Program-made: the position numbers and the translations under genes
The notes under the pieces: model-generated
The model's database searches: none
Told to the model about the DNA's origin: nothing
The model's input: the letters and a program-made list of their open reading frames with translations, nothing else
Assembly: GCA_964591375.1 (NCBI GenBank)
Contig: CAZQAU010000002.1
Span: 62,001 to 126,000 of the forward strand
Direction of reading: 5' to 3'
DNA: 64,000 bases
From: CAYYYG01 sp964591375
Lineage (GTDB): Bacteria > Patescibacteriota > Microgenomatia > UBA1406 > GWC2-37-13
Shown: positions 43,496-52,014 of the stretch, piece by piece
Numbering within the stretch: the first letter of the stretch is position 1
Layout: every line of letters starts with the position of its first letter

Positions 43496-44302
43496 TTAGG
43501 AAAGTAATACTCCTCCATCCACAATTATTTGACTACCTGTCATATAAGATGACATCTCAGATGCAAGAAATAATACTGCCTTTCCAATGTCATCTGGCTC
43601 GCCCATGCGATGCATAGGAATTTTTGCCAAGAATGCTTCCAAAACTTTACTCATATCTACTCCATTACTTGGTATATTTGACTGCATTTTTTTAACTCCA
43701 TCAGTAAGAATACCACCAGGTGCCACTGCATTTACCCAAATTTTATGTGGAGCAAGTTCGAGTGCAATGTTTTTAGTAAATCCCCACACTCCATGTTTTG
43801 AAGCGTCATAATGAGCTAAACCAATCGATGAGGGATGTAAGGAATCTATGGAAGTAATATTAATTATTTTGCCTCCTTTTCCCTGTTGAATCATGACTTC
43901 AGATGTATATTTGGTACAAAGGAAAACTCCTTTAAGATTTATATTTATTACATTTTCAAATTCGGGTAATGACATTTTTGCAACAGGTATTGAAGGAAAT
44001 ATACCCGCATTGTTGACGAGTATATCAATACTTCCAAACATAACCTTAGTCTCCCTGACCATATTTTGTACATCTGCCTCGGAAGAAACATCAGTCCGTA
44101 CTGCTCTGACCTGAAAACCTTTTTCTGATAATTCGGCGGCGACTTTTTTTCCTTCTGATTCTGTTCTGTTAGCAATAACTACGTTAGCACCTGCTTCAGC
44201 TAAACGATGGGTAATGCCATATCCAATTCCTAATGCCCCACCTGTTACTATTGCTGTTTTACCTGTTAAGTTTAATAATTTTGTGCTTGGTATAAATTCC
44301 AT
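43496..44302 (-). CDS. Short-chain dehydrogenase/reductase
   Basis: 268 residues, classical SDR. The cofactor motif is TGGALGIGYGI, NNAG is present (VNNAGIFPS), and the catalytic Ser-Tyr-x3-Lys appears as NITSIDSL and HYDASKHG. PGGI and the C-terminal GSQIIVDGGVLLS are typical of the 3-oxoacyl-ACP reductase/glucose dehydrogenase-like group. ANRTESEGK at the end of strand 2 suggests NADP preference. No fatty-acid genes are nearby, so the substrate remains open. Confidence 0.9.
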   Translation of the reverse strand: MEFIPSTKLLNLTGKTAIVTGGALGIGYGITHRLAEAGANVVIANRTESEGKKVAAELSEKGFQVRAVRTDVSSEADVQNMVRETKVMFGSIDILVNNAGIFPSIPVAKMSLPEFENVININLKGVFLCTKYTSEVMIQQGKGGKIINITSIDSLHPSSIGLAHYDASKHGVWGFTKNIALELAPHKIWVNAVAPGGILTDGVKKMQSNIPSNGVDMSKVLEAFLAKIPMHRMGEPDDIGKAVLFLASEMSSYMTGSQIIVDGGVLLS

Positions 44303-44343
44303 AGAAAATACGAACTGCTAATATATACAAGATAGCAAATTAA

Positions 44344-44360
44344 CATTTACCCTGTAAATG
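44344..44360. other. Perfect 7-bp hairpin between the YihY-like and SDR genes
   Basis: CATTTAC, loop CCT, GTAAATG. It lies in the 74-base gap between two minus-strand genes. The minus strand lacks a T-run after it; it may be a weak terminator or an mRNA end structure. Confidence 0.3.
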
Positions 44361-44376
44361 AAAATAATCACAGTAG

Positions 44377-45207
44377 TTACAGCAATTCTTTATTCATGCA
44401 TTTCACTAGTTCCGCACCGTAGAAAAATATATGCGCACTATAAAAAACCCACAGAAGAAATATAATAACTGAACCAGCTGCACCATATGTAGATGCCGCC
44501 GAGAAACGAATAATATAAAAGTAGATTGCTTCCTTGCCCAATGTAAACATAATGGCTGATATTAATCCTGCAGGATAGACTTGACTCCATTTAAATCTTT
44601 TATCAGATACCGTCATATAAACAAGATTAAAAATAGTCGTTAATATAGCTGTTGTAAGAATAATATTTATCAAATATATAATAATTGCAGGATATGGTAA
44701 TAAATGCTGATAGTATGTAGTTACTATTGAAATAGATGCGGAGACAAGTAGAAAAAGTATTAATAAAAATCCTGTTAAAAGAACAATAATAAAGTTACTC
44801 GACTGCTGAGTAATGATCGAAAAAATATCTTTCTTTTTATTCTGTTTAACCTCGAAAATTACATTTAAAGACTCTTTTAAGTTACTGAATACTCCCGATG
44901 CTCCGATAACTAAAGTCAGTATACCAATAAATGAAACAGCGATATTAGTAGACGCGTTACTTGTCTGATTAATTAATCCTTGTATGATTTCGGCTACCTG
45001 AGGTCCAAAATAACTATTAGTTTGCAATATTATCTGTTTGGTAATAGTAGCTGTTCCCAAAAATAAACCCGCTATCGATACAATCAGGAGAAGTAGCGGA
45101 GCAGCCGAAAAAACAGAATAATATGACAGCGCGGCCGAAAGTGAAGAAACTTTATCTTTCTGCCATTCTTCAAATGCACTTTTAAATATACTGAGATTCA
45201 ATCTCAT
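44377..45207 (-). CDS. YihY/virulence factor BrkB family membrane protein
   Basis: 276 residues with six membrane segments. The family hallmark is near the start: KVSSLSAALSYYSVFSAAPLLLLIVSIAGLFLG. GVFSNLKESLNVIFEV and the ending VFYSAHIFFYGAELVKCMNKE also match. The protein was once called RNase BN, but that name is wrong for this family; it is probably a transporter or envelope protein of unknown substrate. Confidence 0.9.
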   Translation of the reverse strand: MRLNLSIFKSAFEEWQKDKVSSLSAALSYYSVFSAAPLLLLIVSIAGLFLGTATITKQIILQTNSYFGPQVAEIIQGLINQTSNASTNIAVSFIGILTLVIGASGVFSNLKESLNVIFEVKQNKKKDIFSIITQQSSNFIIVLLTGFLLILFLLVSASISIVTTYYQHLLPYPAIIIYLINIILTTAILTTIFNLVYMTVSDKRFKWSQVYPAGLISAIMFTLGKEAIYFYIIRFSAASTYGAAGSVIIFLLWVFYSAHIFFYGAELVKCMNKELL

Positions 45208-45236
45208 ATACTATTATGGGAATCATTTTTAAACAT

Positions 45237-45254
45237 AATCTTTGAAAAAAGATT
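45237..45254. other. Hairpin with GAAA loop between the rhomboid and YihY-like genes
   Basis: AATCTTT, GAAA, AAAGATT: a perfect 7-bp stem in the 114-base gap between two minus-strand genes. A weak terminator is possible. Confidence 0.3.
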
Positions 45255-45321
45255 CTTTTCAATAACAATAGGTAAACTATCTAATCTAGATTGTAACAGA
45301 AATTAAAACCAAGTTTAATTA

Positions 45322-45936
45322 TCAACTAATTTCATTTGGATAGAATTCGGTACACTTAAAGCAGAAAAACATAATACAAAACATCGAAATTATCCCTAAT
45401 AAGAATGCCGTGACATGTTCTAAAAGAGCAATATTATGTGCTTCAGCTCCATTTACTACTTGAACGATCTGATAAACAAACCAAAAAAAAACAAACAAGT
45501 ACGCCATTACACGTACAATATTCCTTATATTGGATAATAAAAAGTTTTTATTGTAATTAAGTACCAGATTTGCGGCAATTATGCCAGAAACAGCTCCACT
45601 TGCTCCATATATAGGTAAATTAGAATCGCTAAAGTACAAAATAGCCAATAAATTAGCAGCAATACCGATTGCAAAATAATAGAAGATAAACCATATTAAA
45701 TTAAGCTTTCTTTCAACCGCCTGTCCGAATATCCATAAAAGTAATAGGTTGCCGAGTAAATGAGAAACATTTTCATGAATCATCATAGAGCTAATAACGG
45801 TATACACATTATTTTGTTGAATCAACTGCGAAGGTATTAATGCATATAAATTCAGACTAACATTATCAATTTGAAAGTGTTTTTGAGTGCTTAAAAAAAT
45901 GATGATCTGAATAATAGTGAGAAATATAATCCCCAT
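45322..45936 (-). CDS. Rhomboid-family intramembrane serine protease
   Basis: 204 residues, six membrane segments. The catalytic serine motif is YGASGAVSG, and the catalytic histidine is in the last part at EHVTAFLLG (usually HxxGxxxG; here the first glycine is Thr/Ala-like). HENVSHLLGNLLLLWIFG is the conserved segment 2 with the His-Asn pair. It cleaves membrane proteins within the bilayer. It is preceded on the same strand by the DUF2079 gene (11-base gap). Confidence 0.88.
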   Translation of the reverse strand: MGIIFLTIIQIIIFLSTQKHFQIDNVSLNLYALIPSQLIQQNNVYTVISSMMIHENVSHLLGNLLLLWIFGQAVERKLNLIWFIFYYFAIGIAANLLAILYFSDSNLPIYGASGAVSGIIAANLVLNYNKNFLLSNIRNIVRVMAYLFVFFWFVYQIVQVVNGAEAHNIALLEHVTAFLLGIISMFCIMFFCFKCTEFYPNEIS

Positions 45937-45947
45937 ACTTCATCGTA

Positions 45948-47363
45948 TCACTTTATAGATTTTTTTTTGAATATATATTGATCACCATTCTGATAAAAGA
46001 GAGTGTATTTATTATCTTTTTTTATTTTTTCTTTTAAAGATTTAATATCATTTACTCCCAGATAATTATTAGGATTTTGTCCATCATGGCTATCTAATAC
46101 TATATAATCAGGATCCATGTAGGTGTAAATATCGCGCAATATGAAAATATCTCTTTCAAAAAAAGCTGGCGTTAGGTTATTTTGTGCAGAGATTCTACCT
46201 CGACTTGGTACTTTATTCACCAGATCATCAAGAAATTTAAAATCCTTTGTATGATCATAAAATGCTTTATTATACGAAAGTCCCATAGGACCATGAAAGA
46301 CTATTCGATATAAAAACAAACTACAAACAATAAGAATGATTCCGATTAATCGAATCATAAAATGATTAATCTTCTTTTGTAAAAAAGATAATGACAGAAT
46401 AGATGCCAAAGCAAGTGTAGGTGCAATTTCGGCATTATAATGTAATCCAAGATCCCAACGAGTGGAGGCTGGATTTAAAAATCTATGAACGAAATTCAGT
46501 ATAAGAATTGGTAACAATGAAGGTGTTATTATAGGCAAAAAAAGGAAACTTGTCAGAATCCAGAACACTGTTTTTATCTTTATAATGGGAGTAAATAGTC
46601 GCATAATTATCATCCCGATTCCGCCACTTAAATCAGGCTGCGAATTGTACTTACCTTTGGAGAAATAACCGATAATAAGTTTAATCACAACCCCTCCCCA
46701 AATGATTGACGCTAGACCTGTAATGACAGAAAGCTTACGCCATTCTTTTTTATAGAAAAAAATAAATATCGATATCCCAAAACCTAATAAAAATAAACTT
46801 TCTTTAAAACCGAGTGTAATAATAAAAAAAAGAATAAATAACTTTTTATGATTTGTAATAATAGACCAATACGTAAGAACGAGAAATAATGTCATCACGG
46901 TCAGTTCATGAAAATCAGAATACACAGCATTTTGTAAACCAGTAAACAAAAAATATGCGACAACAATTGAAAATGATAAAAAACTACTTTTTAATATTTT
47001 GTTGCTTATGAAATATAACACCAATCCACTAGCAGATACCATAATCGATTGTGCGATTAATAAAATTTCAAAATTAGATGTAAACCACATTAATGGCGAA
47101 AGAAGAAAAATACTTGGATTAAAATGATCTGCAAATATAATCTTGTTTGCAAATACAAAATGATCTGTTATGGGTAATTGAAACCGTGACACTTTCCATA
47201 TCGAAACTGCAAAAAAACCAAAATCATAGTAACCTAAATCATATTGTCTTAATCTGTGTATATTTATTAAACTTCCGGCAGTTGCATAAAGCAGTACAAA
47301 TAATATGGTTGCTAAGAACCAGATTCGTTTATAAATTGAAATAACCAACTTCTTGGTATTCAT
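45948..47363 (-). CDS. DUF2079 membrane protein (GT-C-like)
   Basis: 471 residues with about ten membrane segments. The N-terminal part YDLGYYDFGFFAVSIWKVSRF, with FADHFNPSIFLLSPLMW, is the DUF2079 signature. The family is distantly GT-C-like and common in Actinobacteria and CPR. The C-terminal part is a soluble domain including PSRGRISAQNNLTPAFFERD and YIVLDSHDGQNP. A role in envelope glycan transfer is inferred from the fold only. It is transcribed away from the tRNA pair at 47.4 kb. Confidence 0.8.
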   Translation of the reverse strand: MNTKKLVISIYKRIWFLATILFVLLYATAGSLINIHRLRQYDLGYYDFGFFAVSIWKVSRFQLPITDHFVFANKIIFADHFNPSIFLLSPLMWFTSNFEILLIAQSIMVSASGLVLYFISNKILKSSFLSFSIVVAYFLFTGLQNAVYSDFHELTVMTLFLVLTYWSIITNHKKLFILFFIITLGFKESLFLLGFGISIFIFFYKKEWRKLSVITGLASIIWGGVVIKLIIGYFSKGKYNSQPDLSGGIGMIIMRLFTPIIKIKTVFWILTSFLFLPIITPSLLPILILNFVHRFLNPASTRWDLGLHYNAEIAPTLALASILSLSFLQKKINHFMIRLIGIILIVCSLFLYRIVFHGPMGLSYNKAFYDHTKDFKFLDDLVNKVPSRGRISAQNNLTPAFFERDIFILRDIYTYMDPDYIVLDSHDGQNPNNYLGVNDIKSLKEKIKKDNKYTLFYQNGDQYIFKKKSIK

Positions 47364-47385
47364 GGATATAAAGATTTGAAGAAAG

Positions 47386-47456
47386 TGGACCTACCGAGAA
47401 TTGAACTCGGATCTTGGCAATGCGAATGCCACGTTCTACCGTTGAACTACAGGCCC
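47386..47456 (-). tRNA. tRNA-Ala (CGC)
   Basis: 71 bases. The anticodon arm TGGCA-TTCGCAT-TGCCA gives anticodon CGC (Ala, codon GCG). The acceptor stem has G3:U70, the main alanine identity pair, plus a terminal G7:U66. The T-arm CCGAG-TTCAATT-CTCGG is perfect. The D-arm GTTC-AACGGTA-GAAC is more Gly-like, but the anticodon and G3:U70 agree on Ala. CCA is not encoded. Its 5' end directly abuts the 3' end of tRNA-Arg. Confidence 0.82.
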
Positions 47457-47528
47457 TGCACCCGGCAGGAATTGAACCAGCATCGTAGGCTTCGGAAGCC
47501 CATATTCTATCCGTTGAACTACGGGTGC
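47457..47528 (-). tRNA. tRNA-Arg (CCG)
   Basis: 72 bases. The acceptor GCACCCG/CGGGTGC is perfect, with discriminator A. The anticodon arm TGGGC-TTCCGAA-GCCTA gives CCG (Arg, codon CGG). The T-stem GCTGG/CCTGC has one central T:T mismatch. CCA is not encoded. The 3' end touches tRNA-Ala with no spacer. Confidence 0.88.
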
Positions 47529-47535
47529 TATAGCT

Positions 47536-47560
47536 GGGATTCCGACCACGGAATGAACCC
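47536..47560. other. Hairpin between uppP and the tRNA pair
   Basis: ATTCCG, loop ACCA, CGGAAT, extended by GGG/CCC across a 3-base bulge. It lies 6 bases after the uppP stop and 7 bases before tRNA-Arg on the minus strand. It may terminate uppP or mark the mRNA/tRNA processing boundary. Confidence 0.45.
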
Positions 47561-47566
47561 CGATAA

Positions 47567-48346
47567 TCATACTTTCAGTATAAGCATAATTATACCAAGT
47601 CCAATCCGATACCAGCCGAACAATGTCAAAGAATGTTTTTGCAGATATTGTAATAACCACTTAACAACAAAGTACGAGCTAATAAAAGTAAAAATAAATC
47701 CAAGAAAAAGAAGTCCCATATTATTCAAATTAGCTATAACAACTTCTCTCTCTTTATACAGATCATATAGAGATGCTGCAAAAATGGTCGGAATAGAAAG
47801 TATAAATGAATACCGTGCTGATTCGTCTCGTTTATATCCTAAAAACATCATTGCAATTATTACTGTACCTGCCCGTGAAACTCCAGGAACTACCGCTAAC
47901 GACTGAATAACTCCTACAATAAAAGCCTGTTTGTATGTCAGTTTGGTGATTTCATTATTCAACAGTATTTTTTTCTTTTTAACGAAAAATTCTATTATAA
48001 GAAAAATGATCCCAAATAAAATAAAAACAAAAATCATTAGATTTGGACTCTCAAAAAAAACATTTTTGATAACTTTATATAGTACCAGGCCAATCACTGC
48101 TGTGGGAAAAAATGAAATGAGTGTTTTTTTAATTAATTGCTTATCTTTCCAAATTGAGGAATAATAGATAAGTACTACAGATAAAATAGCGCCTGCTTGT
48201 ATGAAAACTTCAAAAAGTTTAGCAAACTCATTCTGTTCTATGCCAAGGAGGTTAGCTGTTTGAATCAGATGAAATGTTGATGAAATTGGCAAAAATTCAG
48301 TTATGCCTTCAATAATTGAGAGGATTAGCACATGTATTATTTGCAT
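47567..48346 (-). CDS. uppP: Undecaprenyl-diphosphatase (BacA/UppP)
   Basis: Recycles undecaprenyl pyrophosphate to the lipid carrier used for peptidoglycan and glycan export. 259 residues, seven to eight membrane segments. The two family signatures are EGITEFLPISSTFHL (residues 13-27) with the catalytic Glu, and VVPGVSRAGTVI (152-163) with Ser and Arg. Length is typical. It ends in TGA. The tRNA-Arg/tRNA-Ala pair lies downstream on the same strand. Confidence 0.95.
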   Translation of the reverse strand: MQIIHVLILSIIEGITEFLPISSTFHLIQTANLLGIEQNEFAKLFEVFIQAGAILSVVLIYYSSIWKDKQLIKKTLISFFPTAVIGLVLYKVIKNVFFESPNLMIFVFILFGIIFLIIEFFVKKKKILLNNEITKLTYKQAFIVGVIQSLAVVPGVSRAGTVIIAMMFLGYKRDESARYSFILSIPTIFAASLYDLYKEREVVIANLNNMGLLFLGFIFTFISSYFVVKWLLQYLQKHSLTLFGWYRIGLGIIMLILKV

Positions 48347-48399
48347 GAGGATATTGTACTATATCTAGCTTCATATATGCCACATTCGCCCCGCTCTGG

Positions 48400-48405
48400 T
48401 ACAAT
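48400..48405 (+). promoter_or_regulatory. Extended -10 element, 7 bases before the GT4 start
   Basis: TG, one base, TACAAT, then seven bases and ATG at 48413. No Shine-Dalgarno fits. Confidence 0.45.
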
Positions 48406-48412
48406 ATAATTA

Positions 48413-49534
48413 ATGAAAATTGCTTTAGTTCATGATCAACTACAAGAGTTTGGAGGGGCTGAAAGAGTTTTAGTTGCTTTGAAAAAAATGTTTCCGGAAG
48501 CCGACGTTTTTACCTCACTATATACACCTTCGAAACTCGGTGTTCATGCAAAATATATTCAAACATGGAATATTACGACATCCTGGGCAGATAAAATAAG
48601 TATTATTAAGCGTTTTTATTCGCCCTTGCGGTTTATTACGCCTTTAATTTGGGAAAGTTTTGATTTTAAAGGTTATGATTTGGTTATTTCTTCCTCTGGC
48701 GGGTATATGAGTAAGGGAATAATTACTCGACCTGAAACTCTTCATATTTGTTACCTGCATCATCAGCCACGATATCTATATTACTATGAAACGGCTTTGG
48801 AATGGCAAAAATATTTTTTGGTAAGAGTATATGGTCATCTCATTAATCATAAGCTTCGTATGTGGGATTACTTATCTTCTCAGAGGCCTGATTTTTTTAT
48901 TGCTAACTCTCAAGAGACAAAAAGAAGAATTGAAAAATTATATCGTCGTGACTCAGTTGTCATATATCCACCGGTAAGTATTCCTGACAGCACAGATGTT
49001 TTAAATTCACCAAATCAGAACGATTATTATCTTACCGTGTCAAGATTGGCTCGGGCAAAGCATATCGATATACTCATTCACGCAGCCAACAAAGAAAAAT
49101 TTAAATTAAAAATTGTTGGAACTGGTCGTGATGAAGAATATCTGAAAGGTATCGCAGGACCAACAGTAGAATTTTTAGGTAATGTGACAGACGAAAAATT
49201 ACCAGAAATATATGCCTCTGCCAAAGCATTTTTATTTGCTTCAGTTGATGAAGAGTTCGGTATAGCCCCCATTGAAGCGATGGGATACGGATTGCCAGTA
49301 ATTGCATACTCTTCAGGCGGACTTCCTGAAACAGTACATAATGGAAAAAATGGATATTTATATACTCAGTTACAAGAGAATTCGCTAATTGAGGCCATAC
49401 AAAAAATACAATCACTTTCTGAGTCAGAATATACACATATGAAAAAACAAGCCCGAACTGAGGCTGAAAAATATTCGTTTACAGTATTTAGTAAAAATAT
49501 ACAAGAATTCATTCAATCAAAACAGCATGCCTGA
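48413..49534 (+). CDS. GT4-family glycosyltransferase
   Basis: 373 residues, GT-B fold. The N-terminus KIALVHDQLQEFGGAERVLVALKKMFPEADVFTSLY is typical of mannosyltransferase-like GT4 enzymes. The C-terminal half has YYLTVSRLARAKHIDILIHA and the EX7E nucleotide-sugar site DEEFGIAPIEAMGYGLPVIAYSSGGLPE. It probably adds a hexose from an NDP donor to a lipid-linked glycan at the membrane. The last 8 bases overlap mutM. Confidence 0.92.
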   Translation: MKIALVHDQLQEFGGAERVLVALKKMFPEADVFTSLYTPSKLGVHAKYIQTWNITTSWADKISIIKRFYSPLRFITPLIWESFDFKGYDLVISSSGGYMSKGIITRPETLHICYLHHQPRYLYYYETALEWQKYFLVRVYGHLINHKLRMWDYLSSQRPDFFIANSQETKRRIEKLYRRDSVVIYPPVSIPDSTDVLNSPNQNDYYLTVSRLARAKHIDILIHAANKEKFKLKIVGTGRDEEYLKGIAGPTVEFLGNVTDEKLPEIYASAKAFLFASVDEEFGIAPIEAMGYGLPVIAYSSGGLPETVHNGKNGYLYTQLQENSLIEAIQKIQSLSESEYTHMKKQARTEAEKYSFTVFSKNIQEFIQSKQHA

Positions 49535-50366
49535 GTTACCAGAAGTTGAGACAATTCGTAATATATTAAAAACCGATATAGTCGGTAAAAAAATTGCTGG
49601 TATTGATATAAGAGAAGAAAAACAGTTCATTGGTATAATATCTGATATTATCGGAGCTACTATTATTGATGTAATCCGTCGTGGTAAAGTAGTCATTCTA
49701 AAGCTTTCTAATAATAAATTTACTAGTATTCATTTAAAACTTACCGGTCAACTACTATTTTCAAAAAATAAGAATGAGGCTGTGTTCAAAAACCCGATTC
49801 CACTTGCATATACTAATAAAATGCCCGGAAAAACAACCAGTGTCATTATCTTTTTTGATGATAATTCAGCTCTTTTTTTTAACGACCTACGAAAATTTGG
49901 TTGGGTAAAGGTGGGAACAGAACCGGAAGGTCCTAAATCGGTAGATGTGTTCTCTACCGATTTTACTGAAGAAAAACTTTCTCAACAACTCATAAAATCT
50001 AAAAAACCCATCAAAGTATTATTGATGGATCAGGAAGCAATGGCTGGTATTGGTAATATTTATGCTAACGATTCTCTTTTTGTCGCCGGAATTCATCCAG
50101 AACGCAAAGCAAATAGCTTATCAACTGCCGAAATTCATAAACTGTATCTGGCAGTACAAGAGATAATTGCAGAAGGGGTTCGTTATAAAGGATCTTCAGC
50201 CAAAGATGAAATATATATTCTTCCCGATGGTTCCAAAGGCTCTTATCAAAATTATTTTAAAACATATCATCGAGAGAACAAACCGTGTGTTAGATGCGGG
50301 TCCATGATCGTAAGAATTAAACAAGCGGGAAGAAGCAGTTTCGTTTGTCTACAATGTCAGAAATGA
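49527..50366 (+). CDS. mutM: Formamidopyrimidine-DNA glycosylase
   Basis: Removes oxidised purines such as 8-oxoguanine. 279 residues. The catalytic N-terminus is PELPEVETIRNIL (Pro2, Glu3). The helix-two-turn-helix is AMAGIGNIYANDSLFVAGIHPERKA. The C-terminal zinc finger has Cys-x2-Cys (CVRCG) and Cys-x2-Cys (CLQCQ). A DNA-lesion lysine is in KLTGQLLF. It starts inside the end of the glycosyltransferase gene (8-base overlap), so the two are cotranscribed despite unrelated roles. Confidence 0.95.
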   Translation: MPELPEVETIRNILKTDIVGKKIAGIDIREEKQFIGIISDIIGATIIDVIRRGKVVILKLSNNKFTSIHLKLTGQLLFSKNKNEAVFKNPIPLAYTNKMPGKTTSVIIFFDDNSALFFNDLRKFGWVKVGTEPEGPKSVDVFSTDFTEEKLSQQLIKSKKPIKVLLMDQEAMAGIGNIYANDSLFVAGIHPERKANSLSTAEIHKLYLAVQEIIAEGVRYKGSSAKDEIYILPDGSKGSYQNYFKTYHRENKPCVRCGSMIVRIKQAGRSSFVCLQCQK

Positions 50367-50486
50367 CAGTTACACCCGGACAAAGATATTTACAGAGATC
50401 ATCATATTTTGCAAATTAAATATTTTGATTTCATAAAATCTTCGCCCGAGTGGCTTGTGTCGATTGTAACAAGTTACCTTCTCAAA

Positions 50487-50591
50487 CTATCTTCTCAACA
50501 AAAAGCCTATATCTATGTTGAAATAAAGCAAACACCATAATAATACTGCGCTCAGAAATACTATCCAAAATAACCCCATATACCTTTGCAT
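50487..50591 (-). CDS. Small single-pass membrane peptide, 34 residues
   Basis: ATG at 50591 to TAG at 50487. The peptide starts MQRYMGLFWIVFLSAVLLWC, has one hydrophobic segment of about 20 residues, and ends ...DIGFLLRR. A strong Shine-Dalgarno (AAGGAG, plus-strand CTCCTT at 50598-50603) lies 6 bases before the ATG, unusual in this window. It is 55 bases downstream of the GT-C gene on the same strand. Tiny single-pass proteins often stabilise larger membrane complexes, but no partner is known. The 120 bases between it and mutM hold nothing I recognise. Confidence 0.6.
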   Translation of the reverse strand: MQRYMGLFWIVFLSAVLLWCLLYFNIDIGFLLRR

Positions 50592-50645
50592 GAGTAACTC
50601 CTTCTTTCCTTATATGTCACACAAGCACACATAGTATAACAGAGA

Positions 50646-51988
50646 CTATAAAAACGGAGTCCAATCACCTATAGGCATGATATTGTAGACCACAAAATCC
50701 CAAGCATACATATATATAGCAGGTAATANNNNNNNNNNNNNNNNNNNNNNNNNNNNNNNNNNNNNNNNNNNNNNNNNNNNNNNNNNNNNNNNNNNNNNNN
50801 NNNNNNNNNNNNNNNNNNNNNNNNNNNNGGCATGATATTGTAGACCACAAAATCCCAAGCATACATATATATAGCAGGTAATAACAATAGCATAACAATG
50901 AGAAATTTTTTGGAGGTAAAAAATTTCTCGAATGCAATACAGGCAAATGGCCATAGTGGGAGCATATAGCGGGAAAGATCCCTGTGCTGAACAAACATTG
51001 CAGCACTTAAAAATACAAAACTAAAATAAAAAAAACTCCGATATTTTGAACTCCATAAAAATATAACGGAAAGTAAATATATACCAAAATATAAAACTAT
51101 ATCCTCAAGCCATGCTGTCCCTACCCATTTTTGTTGAAAATTAAAAGCCGAAAAAAGATATGGCATCGGTACAACACCATTTGTATGAAAATAAGCCAAA
51201 AAATCATTATATCTGTAGTGGTAAAAAATAAATACAGTAATTAGGCCGATTGGAATTAGCAATAGTCCAAGCATATTCCAGGTGAAAATTGGTTTTAAAG
51301 ACTTGGAAAGATGATGGTTTTCAATAGTCGATTTAAAAAAAGTACGGAAATATGTGATCGGTTCAGTGAGCACTAACAAATACGCAAAGAATAATAAAAT
51401 TCCCGGTGTTTTCGTCATAGCAGACAATCCACCAAAAACACCTGCTAAAACATAATTTTTGCGTTCAAAAAAAAGTACTGAGATTACCACCATAAACATA
51501 AACAAGGTCTCCGGTGCGCCCACCGAACGAATAATAAGAAACCTGGGCAAAAATAGCAAAACAAGACTTAACAGTAGAGGCTTTTGAGATAAATTAAATT
51601 TTTTAAGTAAATAATAGAATGAAGTAACTAGCGCACAGGTGAAAAAGACATTCACTAAAACTAAGGATCGTGTGTAACCTATAAAGGAAAAAATCCTAAT
51701 AAAAATGGGATAAAGAGGCAAATGAGCAGCAAAATAACCCGCACTTAGAGGAAGTGAAATTATTAAACCTTTGCCTGGTATATCGATGAGATTAGGATCG
51801 TACAATGTTTTAGCAGGAATAATATAGAGAGGTCCGTCAAAACTACCGTATATATACTTAAAATCAGATGCGTCTATTCTAATACCTAGCCATAGGGTAA
51901 TTCTGAGCAAAAATGGCAACCAAAGTACTAAAGTACTTAGTATTACTGCAAAAATTAAGGTAAAATAACTACGTATGTCTTTTGACAT
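50646..51988 (-). CDS. GT-C-type (PIG-V/mannosyltransferase-like) membrane glycosyltransferase, interrupted by assembly gap
   Basis: A polytopic protein with about nine membrane segments. YIYGSFDGPLYIIPAKTLYD near residues 45-65, with AHLPLYPIFIRIFSFIGYTRS after it, matches the DGP and LYP pattern of PIG-V-like GT-C transferases, which use lipid-phosphate sugars outside the membrane. The reading frame meets a 100-N gap (50729-50828) flanked by identical 55-base copies. Collapsing them gives 1188 bases, 395 codons plus stop, ending NIMPIGDWTPFL, so the gene is probably intact. The ATG at 51988 is on the minus strand, facing the next GT-C gene. Confidence 0.75.
50674..50883. other. Assembly gap with 55-base duplicated flanks
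   Basis: Bases 50674-50728 and 50829-50883 are identical around 100 Ns, as at the first gap. Removing 155 bases restores the glycosyltransferase frame. Confidence 0.85.
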
Positions 51989-52014
51989 ATTTTTTTATAA
52001 CCCACATTAATTAT

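Noticed and set aside
45229..45300. Regulatory palindrome (AATCTAGATT and neighbouring hairpin) as an operator
   Set aside because: Short AT-rich palindromes are expected by chance here and nothing links them to a promoter.
47530..47566. A third, degenerate tRNA next to tRNA-Arg
   Set aside because: Only a hairpin with a vaguely T-arm-like sequence is present; no acceptor or anticodon arm can be built.
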